Counted from the stretch's first letter, positions 46,452 to 61,396 are shown. The stretch: DNA of 64,000 nt from Amoebidium appalachense (GCA_963693365.1 CAVNZM010000006.1:2294001-2358000), one strand, 5' to 3'. Notes: generated by a model not told the origin, from the letters alone. Numbers and translations are program-made.

Positions 46452-47207
46452 GTATGTAAAGCAGGTTTACACATTTTTTTGTGGTGCATACATGTGTGTG
46501 TTTTAGGGCGTGTGCCTGTTACACCTTTGTTGACTGACCGACTATTATGGTTCTTCCCCTTCGATGTATGTTTTCCAGTTCGTGAGTGATTTTGCCCCTT
46601 AGTTTTTGTTCATATGCATCAAATCATTCGAAACTTTAGTCCCAAACCCATTGCTCCCCCACCCCCTCTCCCCCCCTCGAACATGTAGGTATGGCAGCAC
46701 TTTCTGATCCCCCCTCTTCCCCCCCCCCCTTCCCCCCCCCCCCCCCCCATTTCCCTGCTTTCTCGCTGTTATGTGTGGCGTTCCATGCCGTGGAGTGATA
46801 TGAAATTTCCAACGTGGTGTGGAAGGCTGCCCACTAGTACCCTTCCCCTATTCTTCCCTCTACCAATCCGTCTTCCACTTGCTCGCCGCACTCACACACC
46901 CCGCTTTCTGGGCCTGAGCACAAGCACCACCCCCTCCCCCCCCCCTTCCCCTCTCCCCCCCCCCCCCCCCCCCCCCTCCCCCCCCCCCCCCCCTCCTCCC
47001 TCCTCCCTGGCGCGTCTCCTTCTCTGCACTCACCTCCAGCCCCTTCTTGCTGCAAGGTTATTACATGCACATCAAAAGGTTTAACCCAAACAGCCCCCAT
47101 CCCTCCTTCCGCTCTCTAGCGCTCATCTTCCCCTTCCCAAAATACTCTATCAAAGACATGTGCATGCCCTGTTCTTCGGCACATGTATGTAGTTGACTTA
47201 CTTGCAG
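46452..47207 (+). other. Intron of the SWIM/CCHC gene
   Basis: Donor CG/GTATGT, acceptor TTGCAG. C-rich blocks at 46718-46749 and 46930-46995. Confidence 0.55.
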
Positions 47208-47545
47208 GTTTTCTGCAGAGCTTGGCAAGCCACGTACGGTTGGCTGCAAGGTGCCCCCCCACTGGGCCAGTTTCCTTGAGAAAAAATACCAAGACCACCT
47301 GCAGGCAGCACAGCAGCAGGATCAGAACTCGGGGAATGGTGGCCCAGGTGTAGGGGGGGCAGCCCAGCAGGGTGCCCATGCACAGCCAGCATGCAGCCCT
47401 GCTGACCGGGAAAAGGCATCGCGCCTTTGGAGTTCGGGGCTTCTGGGTCGGCAGCGGTTGATTGAGGAGGATGCAGAGCACTTCGGGTTCAGCCAGGTGC
47501 AGAAGGTGATTGATGGCAAAGGAAACCCGACTGGGTGCTATGTAG

Positions 47546-47835
47546 GTGCGTGTGCTTGTTGTTGGATGGGCGTGTAAGGTTGTGGCAATGAGCTCGAGGG
47601 CTTGTAGGGTTATGGGCACCATTGCAAACTAAGCTCAAGGGTGCCTGATATGAGTCATCGTATTTGTGTGTGGCTTTCCGCGGGGGGGGGGGGGGGGGGG
47701 GAGGGGGGGGGGGGGGGAGTGGGGGGGGGGAGTGGGGGGGAGGGCATAGGTGTCGCTGTTTAGGTTGGCGCTCTTTACTGTTGGAGGGGCGTGGCCTTTT
47801 TTTTTTTTTTTGTGTGTGTGGGTGGGTGGGTGGGT

Positions 47836-47884
<49 letters not shown>

Positions 47885-47967
47885 GAGGGGGAGAGGGGAG
47901 AGAGGGGAGGGGGGGTAAGCGCCTAAAAACAATATGGTTTGAAGGAATATGTGCGACCGGTTGGCTG

Positions 47968-48010
<43 letters not shown>

Positions 48011-48160
48011 TGTGTCTGTGTCTGTGTCTGTGTCAGTCTGTGTGCGTGATTGATCTGACTTGGATAGGTGGGCAGTAGAAATTTGTATTCCTGGGGGGGC
48101 GTAGGCAATGGTGAGGGAAAGGTAGACACAAGACACCTGCTTACTATCTGCCTCTTGCAG
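47546..48160 (+). other. Intron with poly-G and (GT)n
   Basis: Donor GTGCGTG, G-rich blocks 47683-47745 and 47850-47885, (GT)n 47972-48010, acceptor CTCTTGCAG. Phase agrees. Confidence 0.65.
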
Positions 48161-48406
48161 TGCACGGTGGTGTTGCAGCAAGTGCAGACGATGGGGATGT
48201 GCTTGATGATCCCACTGGCTTCCGTGTTGTCTATGCCCGTTCTGATAAGAATGGGCGCATTGTCTCCTTCTCCTGTAGTTGCCCACAGTACCGTGGGCGC
48301 AAGCGCAATGCCAAACGCGATGGTTTTGTCCGATGCTTCCACTTCTGGCCCCTTCAGATGTCTTTTTATACTGAGCTGCAGTTGCCACATGCCGCATTTT
48401 CACAAG

Positions 48407-48461
48407 GTGGTGGGTGGGTGGGTGGGTGGGTGGGTGGGTGTGGGTGTGGGTGTGGGTGTGT

Positions 48462-48502
<41 letters not shown>

Positions 48503-48599
48503 GTGTGTGTGTGTTTGTGTGTGTGTGTGCGTGCGCACACACACACGTACGAGCATGCAAGTACACCTACACACTTCCACGCGCGCGCACACACACGGA

Positions 48600-48632
<33 letters not shown>

Positions 48633-48957
48633 TTCTAACAACCCACTCGCCGAATCCACATCACCCACAAACCATTTTCAACCTATGGTATTGCCTAGGG
48701 TAAATGAACGCCGTGCGTGTTTGTGTGTGTATTTTTTGTTTTACTTTTGGACTTTTTGGGAGGGGGGGATGAGAGAGGGAAAGGTGTTTGTTTGTTTGGG
48801 GGGGGGGAGAAAGGGGGGGGGGGGGGGGGGGGGGGGAGGGGGGAGGGGGGGAGGGAGGGGGGGGGGGGGGAGGGCAGAAGGACAGAGTTTCTTTTCCCTT
48901 TTCTTTTCTTTTTTCCCTCCTTTTTCCTTTTGATGGTCGAAGGTGGGTGAGGTACAC

Positions 48958-49009
<52 letters not shown>

Positions 49010-49016
49010 ACACACG

Positions 49017-49058
<42 letters not shown>

Positions 49059-49639
49059 GACACACACACACACACACATACACACACACACACACAATAC
49101 ACCTGAAATCGCGCGCGCGCACACACACACACACACACACAGACACACACACACACGCACACACACACACACACACACACGCACACACACGTACACACAT
49201 GCACACGCCTCGCACGCGCATGCGCACATCGTGAAAAACACACACAAACAGACACACCTGGAAGCACACACACGCACACGCACACACACACACACAGACA
49301 GACACACACACAGTGAGAGATAGAGGGAGAGAGAGACACACACAATACACGTCACACATAGCATACATCATGTATGTATGCATATCCATGCACATGTGTA
49401 CATGTATGCAGGCTCGCACACATCCTCTCATACAAGCCACAATTGCACTTTACACTATCCCCCCTCTCCCCCTCTCCCCCCCCACAAAAAATAAATAAAT
49501 AAAGTCCCCATACCCAACATCCCCACCCAGACACCCATTTAACCTTGACCGCAGATGATCCGACTAAAAATACCCCCTCCCTGGGCCCCCCCTCCCCCCC
49601 CCCCCCCCCCCCCCCCAACCAACCAACCAACCAACCAAC

Positions 49640-49674
<35 letters not shown>

Positions 49675-49736
49675 ATTCCCAACCCTTTTGAGTCCCGTAC
49701 TCCTGTAAACCAAAAATTGACTCGTGTAAACCACAG
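48407..49736 (+). other. Repeat-rich intron before the CCHC exon
   Basis: (GGGT)n and poly-G (48410-48500), poly-C (48602-48632), G-rich (48800-48880), (CA)n (48956-49310), a C-run followed by (AACC)n and poly-A (49590-49672). The acceptor is CCACAG. The phase across it does not agree. Confidence 0.55.
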
Positions 49737-50333
49737 GAGATGGATGTGCCCCAACTGGCCATGTACTATGGACCGCGCCGACCAAAGGCTCCCGAGGCCC
49801 TTCCTCGCGACCTTGCACATGGCAAGCCCCGCTGGTTCCTGCATCGCACCGGTCAAATCAAGCGATATTTGATGTTCGATAATTTTCACTTCAACCCTAC
49901 ACAAGGACGGCAACACAAGCATAAGCGGTCGGAGGCAACCAATCGGTCGCGCTGTGATGCCTACAACACGCGCCTGTGCAAGCAGCTCAAAAGGTAGCAT
50001 CAGTACAACACAGTTTCGCATGAGATTTGGAACAGCCTTGCCGAGCGCCGCAAAGCAACTGTGCGGTACCCGGACCCGTATGTGTTCTACCTCGCCAACG
50101 TGTACCTCGACTACTGCACCAACAAGAAGCTGGTAGCTGCACAGCGCGAGAGCATGCAGAAGTGCGCTCTAGATGGGGAGATTGTGGTGCGGGGGCCAGA
50201 TCACTGCTGGGCATTTGCCTGTGCAAAGTGCGAGACCATTGGGCACCGTGCTGAGCAGTGCCCGGCCTGAGTCCAGGGGTGCATGGGGGCTTAGTTGAAC
50301 TCCCCACTTAGTGTGGGCCTTTTTCGCGTGCAC

Positions 50334-50415
50334 CTCTTTTCTGGGTTCTATTTTCTTTCTGCCTCTTTTCTGGGTTCTATTTTCTTTCTGCCTCTTTTCT
50401 GGGTCGTTGCTGTGT
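50334..50415. repeat. 29-bp tandem repeat, two and a half copies
   Basis: CTCTTTTCTGGGTTCTATTT+TCTTTCTGC repeats at 50334, 50363 and partly at 50392. Confidence 0.85.
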
Positions 50416-50602
50416 GAGTGTATGTTTGGGGAGGGGGGGGGGGGGGGGGGGCATACTTGCTTGGATTCTTTCATTAGAAAGGCTTCTGCTGTCCACTAAG
50501 ACTGCAAACTGGGGTGTAATATTAGACATTGGCTTCTTTTCGTACCCATGTAGATTCCCTTCCAGGCGAGACCCCCCGCTTGGAGGGGTTCTTTGTGATA
50601 GA

Positions 50603-50760
50603 TTTTCTCCTAGATTCGGCTAAGTTTGATTTAGTAGTTTTATCTTTGTCCTTCTTTTCTCCTAAATTCGGCTAGGTTTAATTTAGTAGTTTTATCTTGG
50701 TCCTTCTTTTCTCCTAAATTCGGCTAAGTTTGATTTAGTAGTTTTATCTTTGTCCTTCTT
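50603..50760. repeat. 52-bp tandem repeat, three copies
   Basis: Units start TTTTCTCCTARATTCGGCTA at 50603, 50655 and 50707 and end TTTATCTTKGTCCTTC. Only a few substitutions separate the copies. Confidence 0.9.
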
Positions 50761-50770
50761 GTCTAAGCGT

Positions 50771-52870
<2,100 letters not shown>

Positions 52871-53017
52871 TGAAATATGCATATATTATCAGTTTCGTAT
52901 ACTTTACTAACTTAAGTAACTTAGCCACTTTATTATGCGAGGGCCCACGGGCACAGAATGCTTTGTATACGTATCTGTATGTACGTACGTACGTGACCCA
53001 AAAAGATCGCGATCAGC

Positions 53018-53971
53018 ATGCGGTTATTTCGGGATGTGTATCTTGCTTCTCTTTCTCATACTGTCCACCTATACAATCGTCTTAGTATATTTCGCACATA
53101 TATTCGCCCTTTGTCGGAATACGGGTTGCCCTTACTAGCTATGGCACCCCCTGATACTGTTACTAATGTCCTCAAATCATTAGATGATTTCCATTACACA
53201 ACTTGTTGTATGTTTCTCACTGGTCTTTCCACACCTATCCCTAGACGCCTTTTTGATTCTCTCTACGCACTCACACCACCATCACAACGCGTACACGAAT
53301 TAGCCCTTAAATTTCACGAGCACATCACCCGCCTGTCCGCTTGTGCCCCGGACCACCCGCTCTTCCGGCTACACGCATCCCCGCCGGATTCGCCCCTGTA
53401 CCTCTTCCCTTCCCCATCGTCTCTGCCCATTGCCGAGCGCTATGTGGAATGGCTGGCGACCCCCCCGGAGGTACGGCTAGATCATAGTGTGAATATGAAT
53501 AGTTTCAAGTCTATGGCTGATAGATATCTTTTTACTCTACGTGTTGAGTCCCTTCCGGTGTTAGGACCGCACAAACACCAACTACTAGTAGCCTATATGG
53601 CGGATACGGTTAGAGAGTCTCGTTCATACATAGATTCGTTTATTCGTAATGTGGTGTGGTGTAAAAACGCAAAGATGATTATGGCTTGGCGGTGTAATCG
53701 GTTTCTGGTGTCTCCTGCTCGTATGTGTAATATGTGTGGGGGGCGGTTTACTCGCGGCTGCATATCTATCAATAAATGCAACCTGTTAGCTAATGTATTA
53801 GAACCGGAGGTTATTGGCGGTTTTATTCTCTTTTCTTCATCTCTTCCTCAATATATCCGTTTTAAGATGACTATCCTAGATCACCTTATTAATGCTGCAC
53901 AGTATGATATTGTGATCCGGTGCCTTAACTTTCTGTCGGAGCTACCGATGCTAGCATCTGCTTACCCATAA
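53018..53971 (+). pseudogene. 3' part of a LINE reverse-transcriptase ORF
   Basis: A 317-residue frame opens after a TGA. Its start (LYNRLSIFRTYIRPLSEYGL) matches the thumb/connection region after the RT palm in non-LTR retrotransposons. A Cys cluster (RMCNMCGGRFTRGCIS) follows near the end, as in many LINE C-termini. The palm with its catalytic aspartates and any endonuclease are absent, so the copy is 5' truncated, the usual result of incomplete reverse transcription. Codon use is AT-richer than the host exons. Confidence 0.6.
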
Positions 53972-54312
53972 TATGTAATAGGGGTGTCAGATCCTACGAT
54001 GGCGCTCATTGTTGCCTAGCATGTACATATGTCACTGGCTGCATTTGATTGGCTGTGCTGGAAAACGCAGTAGGCCGTCGAATGTGGCTGGGCCTCCGGC
54101 AATGTCCACGCAATAAAAAGTGTGTAAACCCCCCAGCATGCGTCGCTGCGGCCTGCAGCTGTGAACTCAGAATTCCGCCTTGCTTAGTAGCCCTATGGTT
54201 AAAACACACTCAAAACACACGAGAAAATTCATGTTATTGCAGTTAAAAAAAACTCACAAAAACAGCTTGAACAGAAAGGCTTCTACCAAAAAAAAAAGAA
54301 AAAAAAAAAAAC
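53972..54312 (+). mobile_element. LINE 3' UTR and A-rich tail
   Basis: After the stop the sequence continues for about 270 bases and ends in two A-rich runs (54245-54262 and 54288-54312) before GC-rich DNA resumes. GTGCTGGAAAACRCAGTARG at 54056 also occurs at 50868, so the motif is dispersed. Confidence 0.5.
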
Positions 54313-54974
54313 CGGCGCCGCCGACGTGTTCAATGATTTCGAAAGCACATATCTGCTGCATCGACGAAGTGTGCTCCTATTGGTTCCCTGAACAGTCACC
54401 AAGCATACCAAAGATTCCCCTTTTGGGGGGTGACCGTAAACTCAAATTTCCAGGCGTATGGCATTGCCTACTACATTGAAATATTGATATACTCTGCCAT
54501 TTTAGACCAAAAACAGCATAAATATGGTAAACCAAATAACCAAAGCAATATATTTAAAATATAAAGCTCATAACAAATAGACAAGAGTAACAAAGCTCTA
54601 GAATGACTAGTGAGGATAAAACGAAGACTGCAATTTACAGTGGTACTTGATAGACCCCGTACGCCCCGACAAAGCGATCGAGGCTCATAATTGCTAACGG
54701 GGCAGGGTTCGAAGGACGGTGGAGCCCATTAACGGAAGTCGAAATCCCGTTTCGGAAAACCTCTTCGAAAATCGGAATGCTCCGTCGGAGCAGGCCCACC
54801 AAAAATCGTAATCATCGCGCATCAGTAAACTAGGGCATGCTTATTTGTGCCTATATTGCATCAAAATGTAATTATAATGCATACTCAAAAACCCCTGTGG
54901 TTATTAGAGGCCTTCCTGGTGTTGGCAGTTGAAGCTTTGAAGGAATAAAAGGGAAATATGAAGTGCATTAATGC

Positions 54975-55016
<42 letters not shown>

Positions 55017-55399
55017 TTTTGTCTCCGTATTTAAAAATTCTGGGGGAGGGGAGGGGAGGGGAGGGAGGGAGGGGGGGGGGGGGGGGGGGGAGGGGGGGAG
55101 TGAGTTGAGGCAGCAACATGGGAAGCTCAGGCAGAAATCGAATGTTTGGGGGGGGGGGGGGGGCCGCCGGGAGAGGGGGGGGGGGAGGGGGGGGGGAAGA
55201 AAATCAGGTTGGGTGGTTGTGTCTGTGTTTGTGTGTGTGTGAGTATTTTTCTTTGCAATTGTGTGTGTGTGTGTGGTGGGTATGTATGCACGGTTTGTGT
55301 GTCTGTGTGTATGTGTACAGGTGTGGGTGTGTGTATTTGTGTCAGCGGTAATCGGTGTGTGTGTGTCTATGTTGTGTCACAGTGCATGTGTGCACATGT

Positions 55400-55459
<60 letters not shown>

Positions 55460-55646
55460 ATGACATTGTGTGCATGTGTGTGTGTGTTTTGCGTCAACGG
55501 TTATGGTGTGCGTGTATGTATGTACAGTGTGTGTATGTATGTGTGTGTGTGTGCAGTGTGGTGTGTATGTATGCAGGGTGTGTGTGTCTGTGTATGTGTG
55601 TGTACATGCCAATGTGGGTGTGTGTGTTTGTACCAACGGTTTCTTG

Positions 55647-55681
<35 letters not shown>

Positions 55682-56659
55682 GCCACGGAGTGTGTGTGCG
55701 TGCGCCGTGTACATGGTGTGTGTGTGCAGTGTAAGTGTGTGTGTGTACATCATGTGTGTGTGTGCAGTGTGTGTGTTTGCGTGTGTATGTGGGTGGGTGG
55801 GTGCATAGCATGTGATTGTACAGGGTGGATGCATGTGCACGTTTGTAATACAGTTATCATGATCTGAGATAGTATGTGCCTGTGCACGTGTACTAGCCTA
55901 GGTCACATGATTGTGTGGTGTCACGGCTGTGTATGTATGTGCATGTGTGTCTTTGAACGGAACACAGTCACTGTGGTGCACAGTGTGTGTATCGCCTGCC
56001 ATTGAAGACGCGTGCCACTGATCGTGATACACGTGGCACCTGCACCTGGTGGCCGTCGACTCTGAGCATCTAGATCCATTCCATCTTTAGGCCTTCCTGG
56101 GGGGGAATTGGGGGGGGGCCGGGGGGAGGGGAGTACTAGTAGGGGGGAGGGGGGGGGGGGGGGGAGGGATCCGCCTGAGACGGGGGGGGGGGGGGGGGGG
56201 GGTGAGGCCGGAGCGGCGGTGGGGGGAGAAGGAGGGGCAGCACTGGTGGAGGGAACGGTGAGCAGCGGAGGAGGGGGGAATGGGGTTCGATTTCTGGGGG
56301 GGGGAAGTTTTGAAGTGGAGGCCGGCCTATATATACATGCGCAGATATGTGCATTGTATGTTCATGTGGCCATGCATGGCTATGATGCATATGTGGTGTC
56401 ACGGCTGTGTGTGTGTGAATTTGTGTGTGGGTGTCTGTGTGTGTGTGCGTGTGTGTGTGTGTGTGTGCGTGGGTGTGTGCAGAAATGTGTTTGGTGTGAC
56501 AACATGTACATGTGCTAGCTGGCGCTGTAGTCAGGGTCTGCCATTGAACATTCTACAGGGACAGGGAGACACGTACGTACGTGTGCAGCTTGTGTGGGTG
56601 GTGTATGCCCCGTGTATGATGAGACCTGCGAAGTCATGAGAAGCTTCCCCCCGGGGGCG

Positions 56660-56695
<36 letters not shown>

Positions 56696-57258
56696 CTCTC
56701 GCAGTTCCGATTCGGCCGGGACGATTTTCGGAACTGTGTTTTCAAATATCGGAAATTCCGATTTTTTTTCGTAACTTCGAACCCTGTAACGGGGTACACC
56801 CCTGCATGCGCAAGGCTTTATGTTTTGCCAGTCTCGGAGGCTTGCCCGTATCACTCACAACTTATCAGAGTTACCCATAAAGTAAAATCATATACCGGGG
56901 AACCAAGCAAGGCTTGCGTAGGTAGACGGGCAATACGGGATATACATTCAAAGTCAGCGGACATAGGACGCTGATACATAACCGCTATGATAGTGTGATG
57001 GGAATAAAGGAAACACAAGAAGAAATGCCGAAAACTTCGCTTCCATTATACTAGCTAGTACTCAGGTCACTAGCACTTTCGAAGTTTTTATTTTTGTTGA
57101 GAAAAGTCTCCCACGTTACGCGTTTCATCTGAGAGGCTACATTTTACCGCCTCGTAGGTTTTTACCTTTAGTCACCTGCTTTCTTTGGGCTTCCTAGTCT
57201 GTCAACATCTACTCAATACTCAGACTACACCCCCAACACTTTTTTCCCCTCTGGCACC
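54313..57258. other. Intergenic region with (TA)n and GT-rich repeats
   Basis: (TA)n 54979-55011, G-rich 55041-55200, GT-rich 55200-55860 with recurring CARCGGTWATSG-like islands at about 55346, 55495 and 55635, and G-rich 56100-56235 and 56660-56695. No gene is seen. Confidence 0.5.
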
Positions 57259-57493
57259 ATGGCAGCCGACACACTCACTCTGAACAAGCTGCTATTTGAC
57301 GGCCTTCAGTACTATGCACACAGTGGGGATGTTGCGTGTTTGCTTGCACCTCAGCGTATGCTCTTGGGCATACACAACGCAAACGGGGACACTTGCCTGC
57401 ACACGGCACTGATGGCAAAGAACACAACAGTGGCCCTGGCACTGATACGTGTGGCACTGCCGCAGGACCTGGATATTGCAAACACGGATGGGC

Positions 57494-57552
<59 letters not shown>

Positions 57553-57607
57553 CATGTGTGCTTTGCTTGGCCCAGTGTGTGCTGCCGAGTTTTGGCTTTT
57601 TTTTTTT

Positions 57608-57643
<36 letters not shown>

Positions 57644-59500
57644 GCTTCGTGTCTGTGTCGCTGGGCTTAGGCTGCCTTGGTTGCTCGTAGTATGTACTGT
57701 ATGTGTCTATTCGTGAGTATGTGCACGTGGCTTTCCCCCCCCCCCCCCCCCCCCCCCCTTTTTTTTTGTTCCCTTCCCGTTTCTCTCTTTTTATGCCTAG
57801 GCACCTTTCAATCACCCGACCAACACATCACTCGATGTACCCTCTTTCTGCTTCTTTCTTTCTTTTCCGTCGTCATCTTCTTTGTGGTGTTCGTGTGTAG
57901 GCGAGATTTTGCGACAAACACCACACTAGTTCCTAGTAAACATTTCGGCCACAGGCACACTCCTAGTGATGTAAAGTCTGTACCTTTTTCTTACCCATCC
58001 CCATTCCGTCCTTCGCAGGCCCCCCTACACCTTGCCACCCAGCTGGGCCTGACCGAGGTCATCACTGCGCTTGTGTCACGTGGGGCCAACGTGCACGTGA
58101 CAGACGGGGCCGGCAACACTCCCGCCCACCACCTCACCACCGCCACAGACACCACCGCGCTCTTTTCTACCCTCTCCTCTTCCCAGCGCACACGCGTCCT
58201 CTCAGCCCCCAACTTTGGTGGCCTCGTCCCATTGCATGTTGCTGTGCGTGCACAACACCTCGACGTTGTGTCCAGCCTCCTTGCCTCACCCATCAACGCC
58301 GACCCCAACAGCCCCGACTATGCACGTGCACGCACCCCCCTCCACCACGCCATCCAGACCAACTGCCAGCCCATGGTCGAGCTTCTCCTTCAACATAGCG
58401 CCAATCCCTCCCCCGCAGACACCAACGGCAACACCCCCCTCCACCTTGCCCTGCAGCACAACCGCACCCCCCTTGTGCGCCTGCTCGTGCTTGCTGGTGC
58501 CGACGTTAGTGCCCTGAACGAATATTTCCAAACCCCGCTGGAGACAGGGCTGTTCTATGCCAGTGACGAAGCAGTAGCTACCCTCTTCTCCCTCCCCCCA
58601 CCCACCACCACCGAAGCACCCACACCTACCCCCACCCCCTTTGCACCTGTGACTGCTGTGCCCCCACGTTCAGTCGATGTGGAGACGGAGAAAGAAACCC
58701 TGCCGCCCTCCTACGGGTCTGTGAGTGGCGTGAGTATGGAGGAGGAGGGTGAGGAGGAGGAGGAGAGAGGCCCCGAGGACTGGCAGGTGTGTGTTTGGAT
58801 ATATATCCCCCCCTCCCCCCCCCCTCCCTCCCCCGGCTTTTTGGTGTTTGTTTAATTAAATCCCCCCCCCCCCCCCCCCCCCCCCCCCCGCGCGTTCATT
58901 CCCTGACATATTTCTCTTACATGCAATGAGTGTGCATGTTTTGTTCCCCCTTGTCTTATGAGTCACCATCCCAAGTCATGCTCTTGTGTGTCGTTCACCC
59001 TTGGTTCATGTGCACAATAAGAAAACCGTTCAGGTTTGAGAAATGGGACAAACAAACCTGCTAGACAACAGAAATTGGGCCTGATTCACGCCGCCAATAC
59101 ACATAATTTAACCCACATGTATCCCAACAGGTGCTCGGCACAGATGAGGTTCAAGGTGGCGGTACCGAGGAGTGGCGGTTCCGAAACAGAAACAAAACAT
59201 CGACCATGGACCGGTTGGTGCGCAAGGTACTGCACAACACACCAGGCGACAAGAAGGAGAAGGCAAAGAAGAGAGACAGCGACACCAAGACAAAAGAAAA
59301 GGAGAAGGAGAAAGATAGGTCAACGGCCAAACAGGAAAAGGCGCGGCTAGCGAATCTGTACGGTACCCCCAAGGACGTGGTTGTTGAGGGGCCCAAGATG
59401 AGTGCACGGGAGGAGAAGGAGGCACTGAGGGCCAAGTACACACCCACTAGTGTGGAGGTGGTCGAGGACTCGACAGACCAGACGGTGGTATGAATGCCTT

Positions 59501-59531
<31 letters not shown>

Positions 59532-59931
59532 AAAAAACAACAACACAGACACACACGTACGTGTTCGCGCATACACATGCATTACCACCATCCCACACCG
59601 CCCACAGCAAGCACGATAACCATTGATCCATGCAGACATGAGCAATATAAACTGTTTATTGTCGACGAAACATGCATACACAAAGATAACAAAGAAAGCC
59701 ATGCAAAGATGGATTTGGTGGGGAAAGGGAAACACTTGTGAAACAATCGTCGACCCCCCCCCCCCCAAAAAAAAAAAAAAAAAAACAACAACAACACAGA
59801 CACACACGTACGTGTTCGCGCATACACATTCATTACCACCATCCCACACCGCCCACAGCAAGCACGATAACCATTGATCCATGCAGACATGAGCAATATA
59901 AACTGTTTATTGTCGAAACAATCGTCGACCC

Positions 59932-59962
<31 letters not shown>

Positions 59963-60164
59963 AAAAAAAAAAAAAAACATAGTAACAATACTACAGTGCA
60001 TAAGCCTTACACTTATTACATTTTTTTCTGACTGTTTGGGGGGTTTATAGGCCAAAGGGCAACGCGTCAGCAACGATGCAGCAACGACCAAGGCTGCAGA
60101 GGCCCAGGCACAAATCCGCAGCCACCCGCAGACACACCTGACAGACCTCTCCTCCATCGATTAA
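57259..60164 (+). CDS. Ankyrin-repeat protein, IkB-like
   Basis: Exons 57259-57495, 58019-58786, 59131-59487 and 60051-60164 (stop TAA) join in phase 0 to 491 residues. The start sits in CACCATGG. About six ankyrin repeats fill residues 40-275 (NGDTCLHTALMA, GQAPLHLATQLGLTEVITAL, GNTPAHHL, LVPLHVAVRAQHLDVVSSLL, RTPLHHAIQ, GNTPLHLALQHNRTPLVRLL). The NGDTxLH opening and uneven, insertion-bearing middle repeat are like IkB and NF-kB p100/p105. A Pro/Thr-rich, acidic segment with PPSY (about 308-311) and a Lys/Glu-rich coil follow. IkB proteins hold Rel factors in the cytosol; whether a Rel protein exists here is unknown, so IkB-like describes similarity only. Confidence 0.82.
57496..58018 (+). 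other. Ankyrin gene intron 1
   Basis: Begins with (GT)n that supplies the donor, then poly-T, (GT)n (57613-57641) and poly-C (57736-57758), and ends TTCGCAG. Confidence 0.8.
59488..60050 (+). repeat. Ankyrin gene intron 3 with an internal duplication
   Basis: A segment containing CACACACGTACGTGTTCGCG through GAGCAATATAAACTGTTTAT occurs at about 59537-59665 and again at about 59785-59917. C-run/A-run junctions precede each copy and recur a third time at 59931-59977. Confidence 0.85.
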
Positions 60165-61396
60165 ACCCCCCCCCCCCCCCCCCCCCATGGAACAGCAACT
60201 AGAGGGATATACTGTGGAAACAACGACTGATTATAAAAAGTCAGTGCGGTTGAATATTGCCCTTGGTTTTGTCACGGTGGTTGGTGCTTGTAAAAGGGAA
60301 ACATGGATGTGTTTATTGGTTTATTCTTGCACGGAAAGTTGAACTGGTCGATTGTATGTTTTTAGGCTACAACATACTATTTTTAGCTTCCTTATCGGAA
60401 GCAAGTGCAAAATGTGCAATCTATATGAGTCTGGCAATGTACAAACTTTAACTGGTGGTGACCAGAATATTCTTTGGACCTATATTGGTTCCAAATATCT
60501 ATTTTTGGGCAGTTTCCTAAAGTGGCACTCTCTTTGGCCGCTCTAGTTTGTTTTAAGCCAATCAAATGCTTGTAGCGCTGTGGAGACCATCTGTTATAAC
60601 ATCGGAGAGACATCGGAGGGAGAGAAATATATTATTTGATTGCAGATAGCCACATGGGGTCTGAAAATCTTAGAGTGATGCGGAGAACATATATGGAGTG
60701 GAGTTAGAAAAAACCACGAATAGTTGGCCCTGTATGGCCTTCATCAATATGACATTGTAAAGAATATGGAAACACGTCTTCAAATATTTAAAGAGTAATC
60801 GACCAAATTGCACCTGGGATTAATACAGCCTGGTAGGCTAATGCCGCTGTAGGTGCAAATCCACTCTCCCATGGTGAGCGACATACGATTCAATAAAGCA
60901 AGATACTGATTACCATAGAAACTTAATTGCAAACCAACCTGCCTCCCCCCCCCCCCCCCCCCCCCCCCCCCTGCCCCCATGGCATATATAGCTACCACTG
61001 CTTGTTTTCCTTGTTTTTGTCTGCTTGCCAGTTTTTACGGGCTCTGTGTTCTTGGATTGCTGCTCTCGAATGACCCTGCTCGTCTTTGGCTGAGACGGGT
61101 GGACTTGCCTATTGCTGTTGAAACAAAGTAATGATTGGGAATCTGCTCTGAGTTCAGGCGAGAGAGGTTTATAAAGAGTCCAAACCCATGCTTTTGTGGA
61201 GGCATAGTGATGGCCCCCCTGATGATGGGCTTTGCTCAAGTGCACGTGTACATGTCTTATGCCTGCACACTTACATTGTTTGATTTCGGGTTTCTCATTT
61301 TTGTGACGTTTTGTTGTTGTTCTCTGGTGTCTCTTCCATATTTCATACACCCTCTGCGCATAAATCACCCCCACGGCGCCCCCCCTCCCCCCACCT

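Larger units (their letters stand above)
46138..50270 (+). pseudogene. SWIM and CCHC zinc-finger protein, MULE-related, damaged
   Basis: Exons in matching phase: about 46138-46451, 47208-47545, 48161-48406 and 49737-50270. The first has a four-Cys cluster (LCFDCYELLAQSTKYCFGC), then changes frame between 46260 and 46325. The third has C-S-C, 17 residues, C-F-H (48274-48342), the SWIM zinc-finger pattern. The last ends with CAKCETIGHRAEQC (50219-50261), a CCHC knuckle. SWIM followed by a CCHC knuckle is the C-terminal layout of Mutator-like transposases, but no DDE domain is visible upstream. An in-frame TAG (49995) interrupts the last exon, and the junction 48406/49737 is out of phase. It could be a decayed transposase end or a domesticated DNA-binding protein. 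Confidence 0.5.

Noticed and set aside
48690-48730. Exon after TTGCCTAG in the SWIM/CCHC gene
   Set aside because: It gives an immediate stop in the required phase and has no downstream support.
49995-49997. TAG decoded as Gln, as in hexamitids
   Set aside because: TAA ends the arrestin, reductase and ankyrin genes and no other conserved Gln is TAG or TAA, so a reassigned code is not supported.
54640-54740. tRNA-like B box (GGGTTCGAAGG)
   Set aside because: No matching A box or cloverleaf stems could be drawn; similar GTTCGA strings occur by chance elsewhere.
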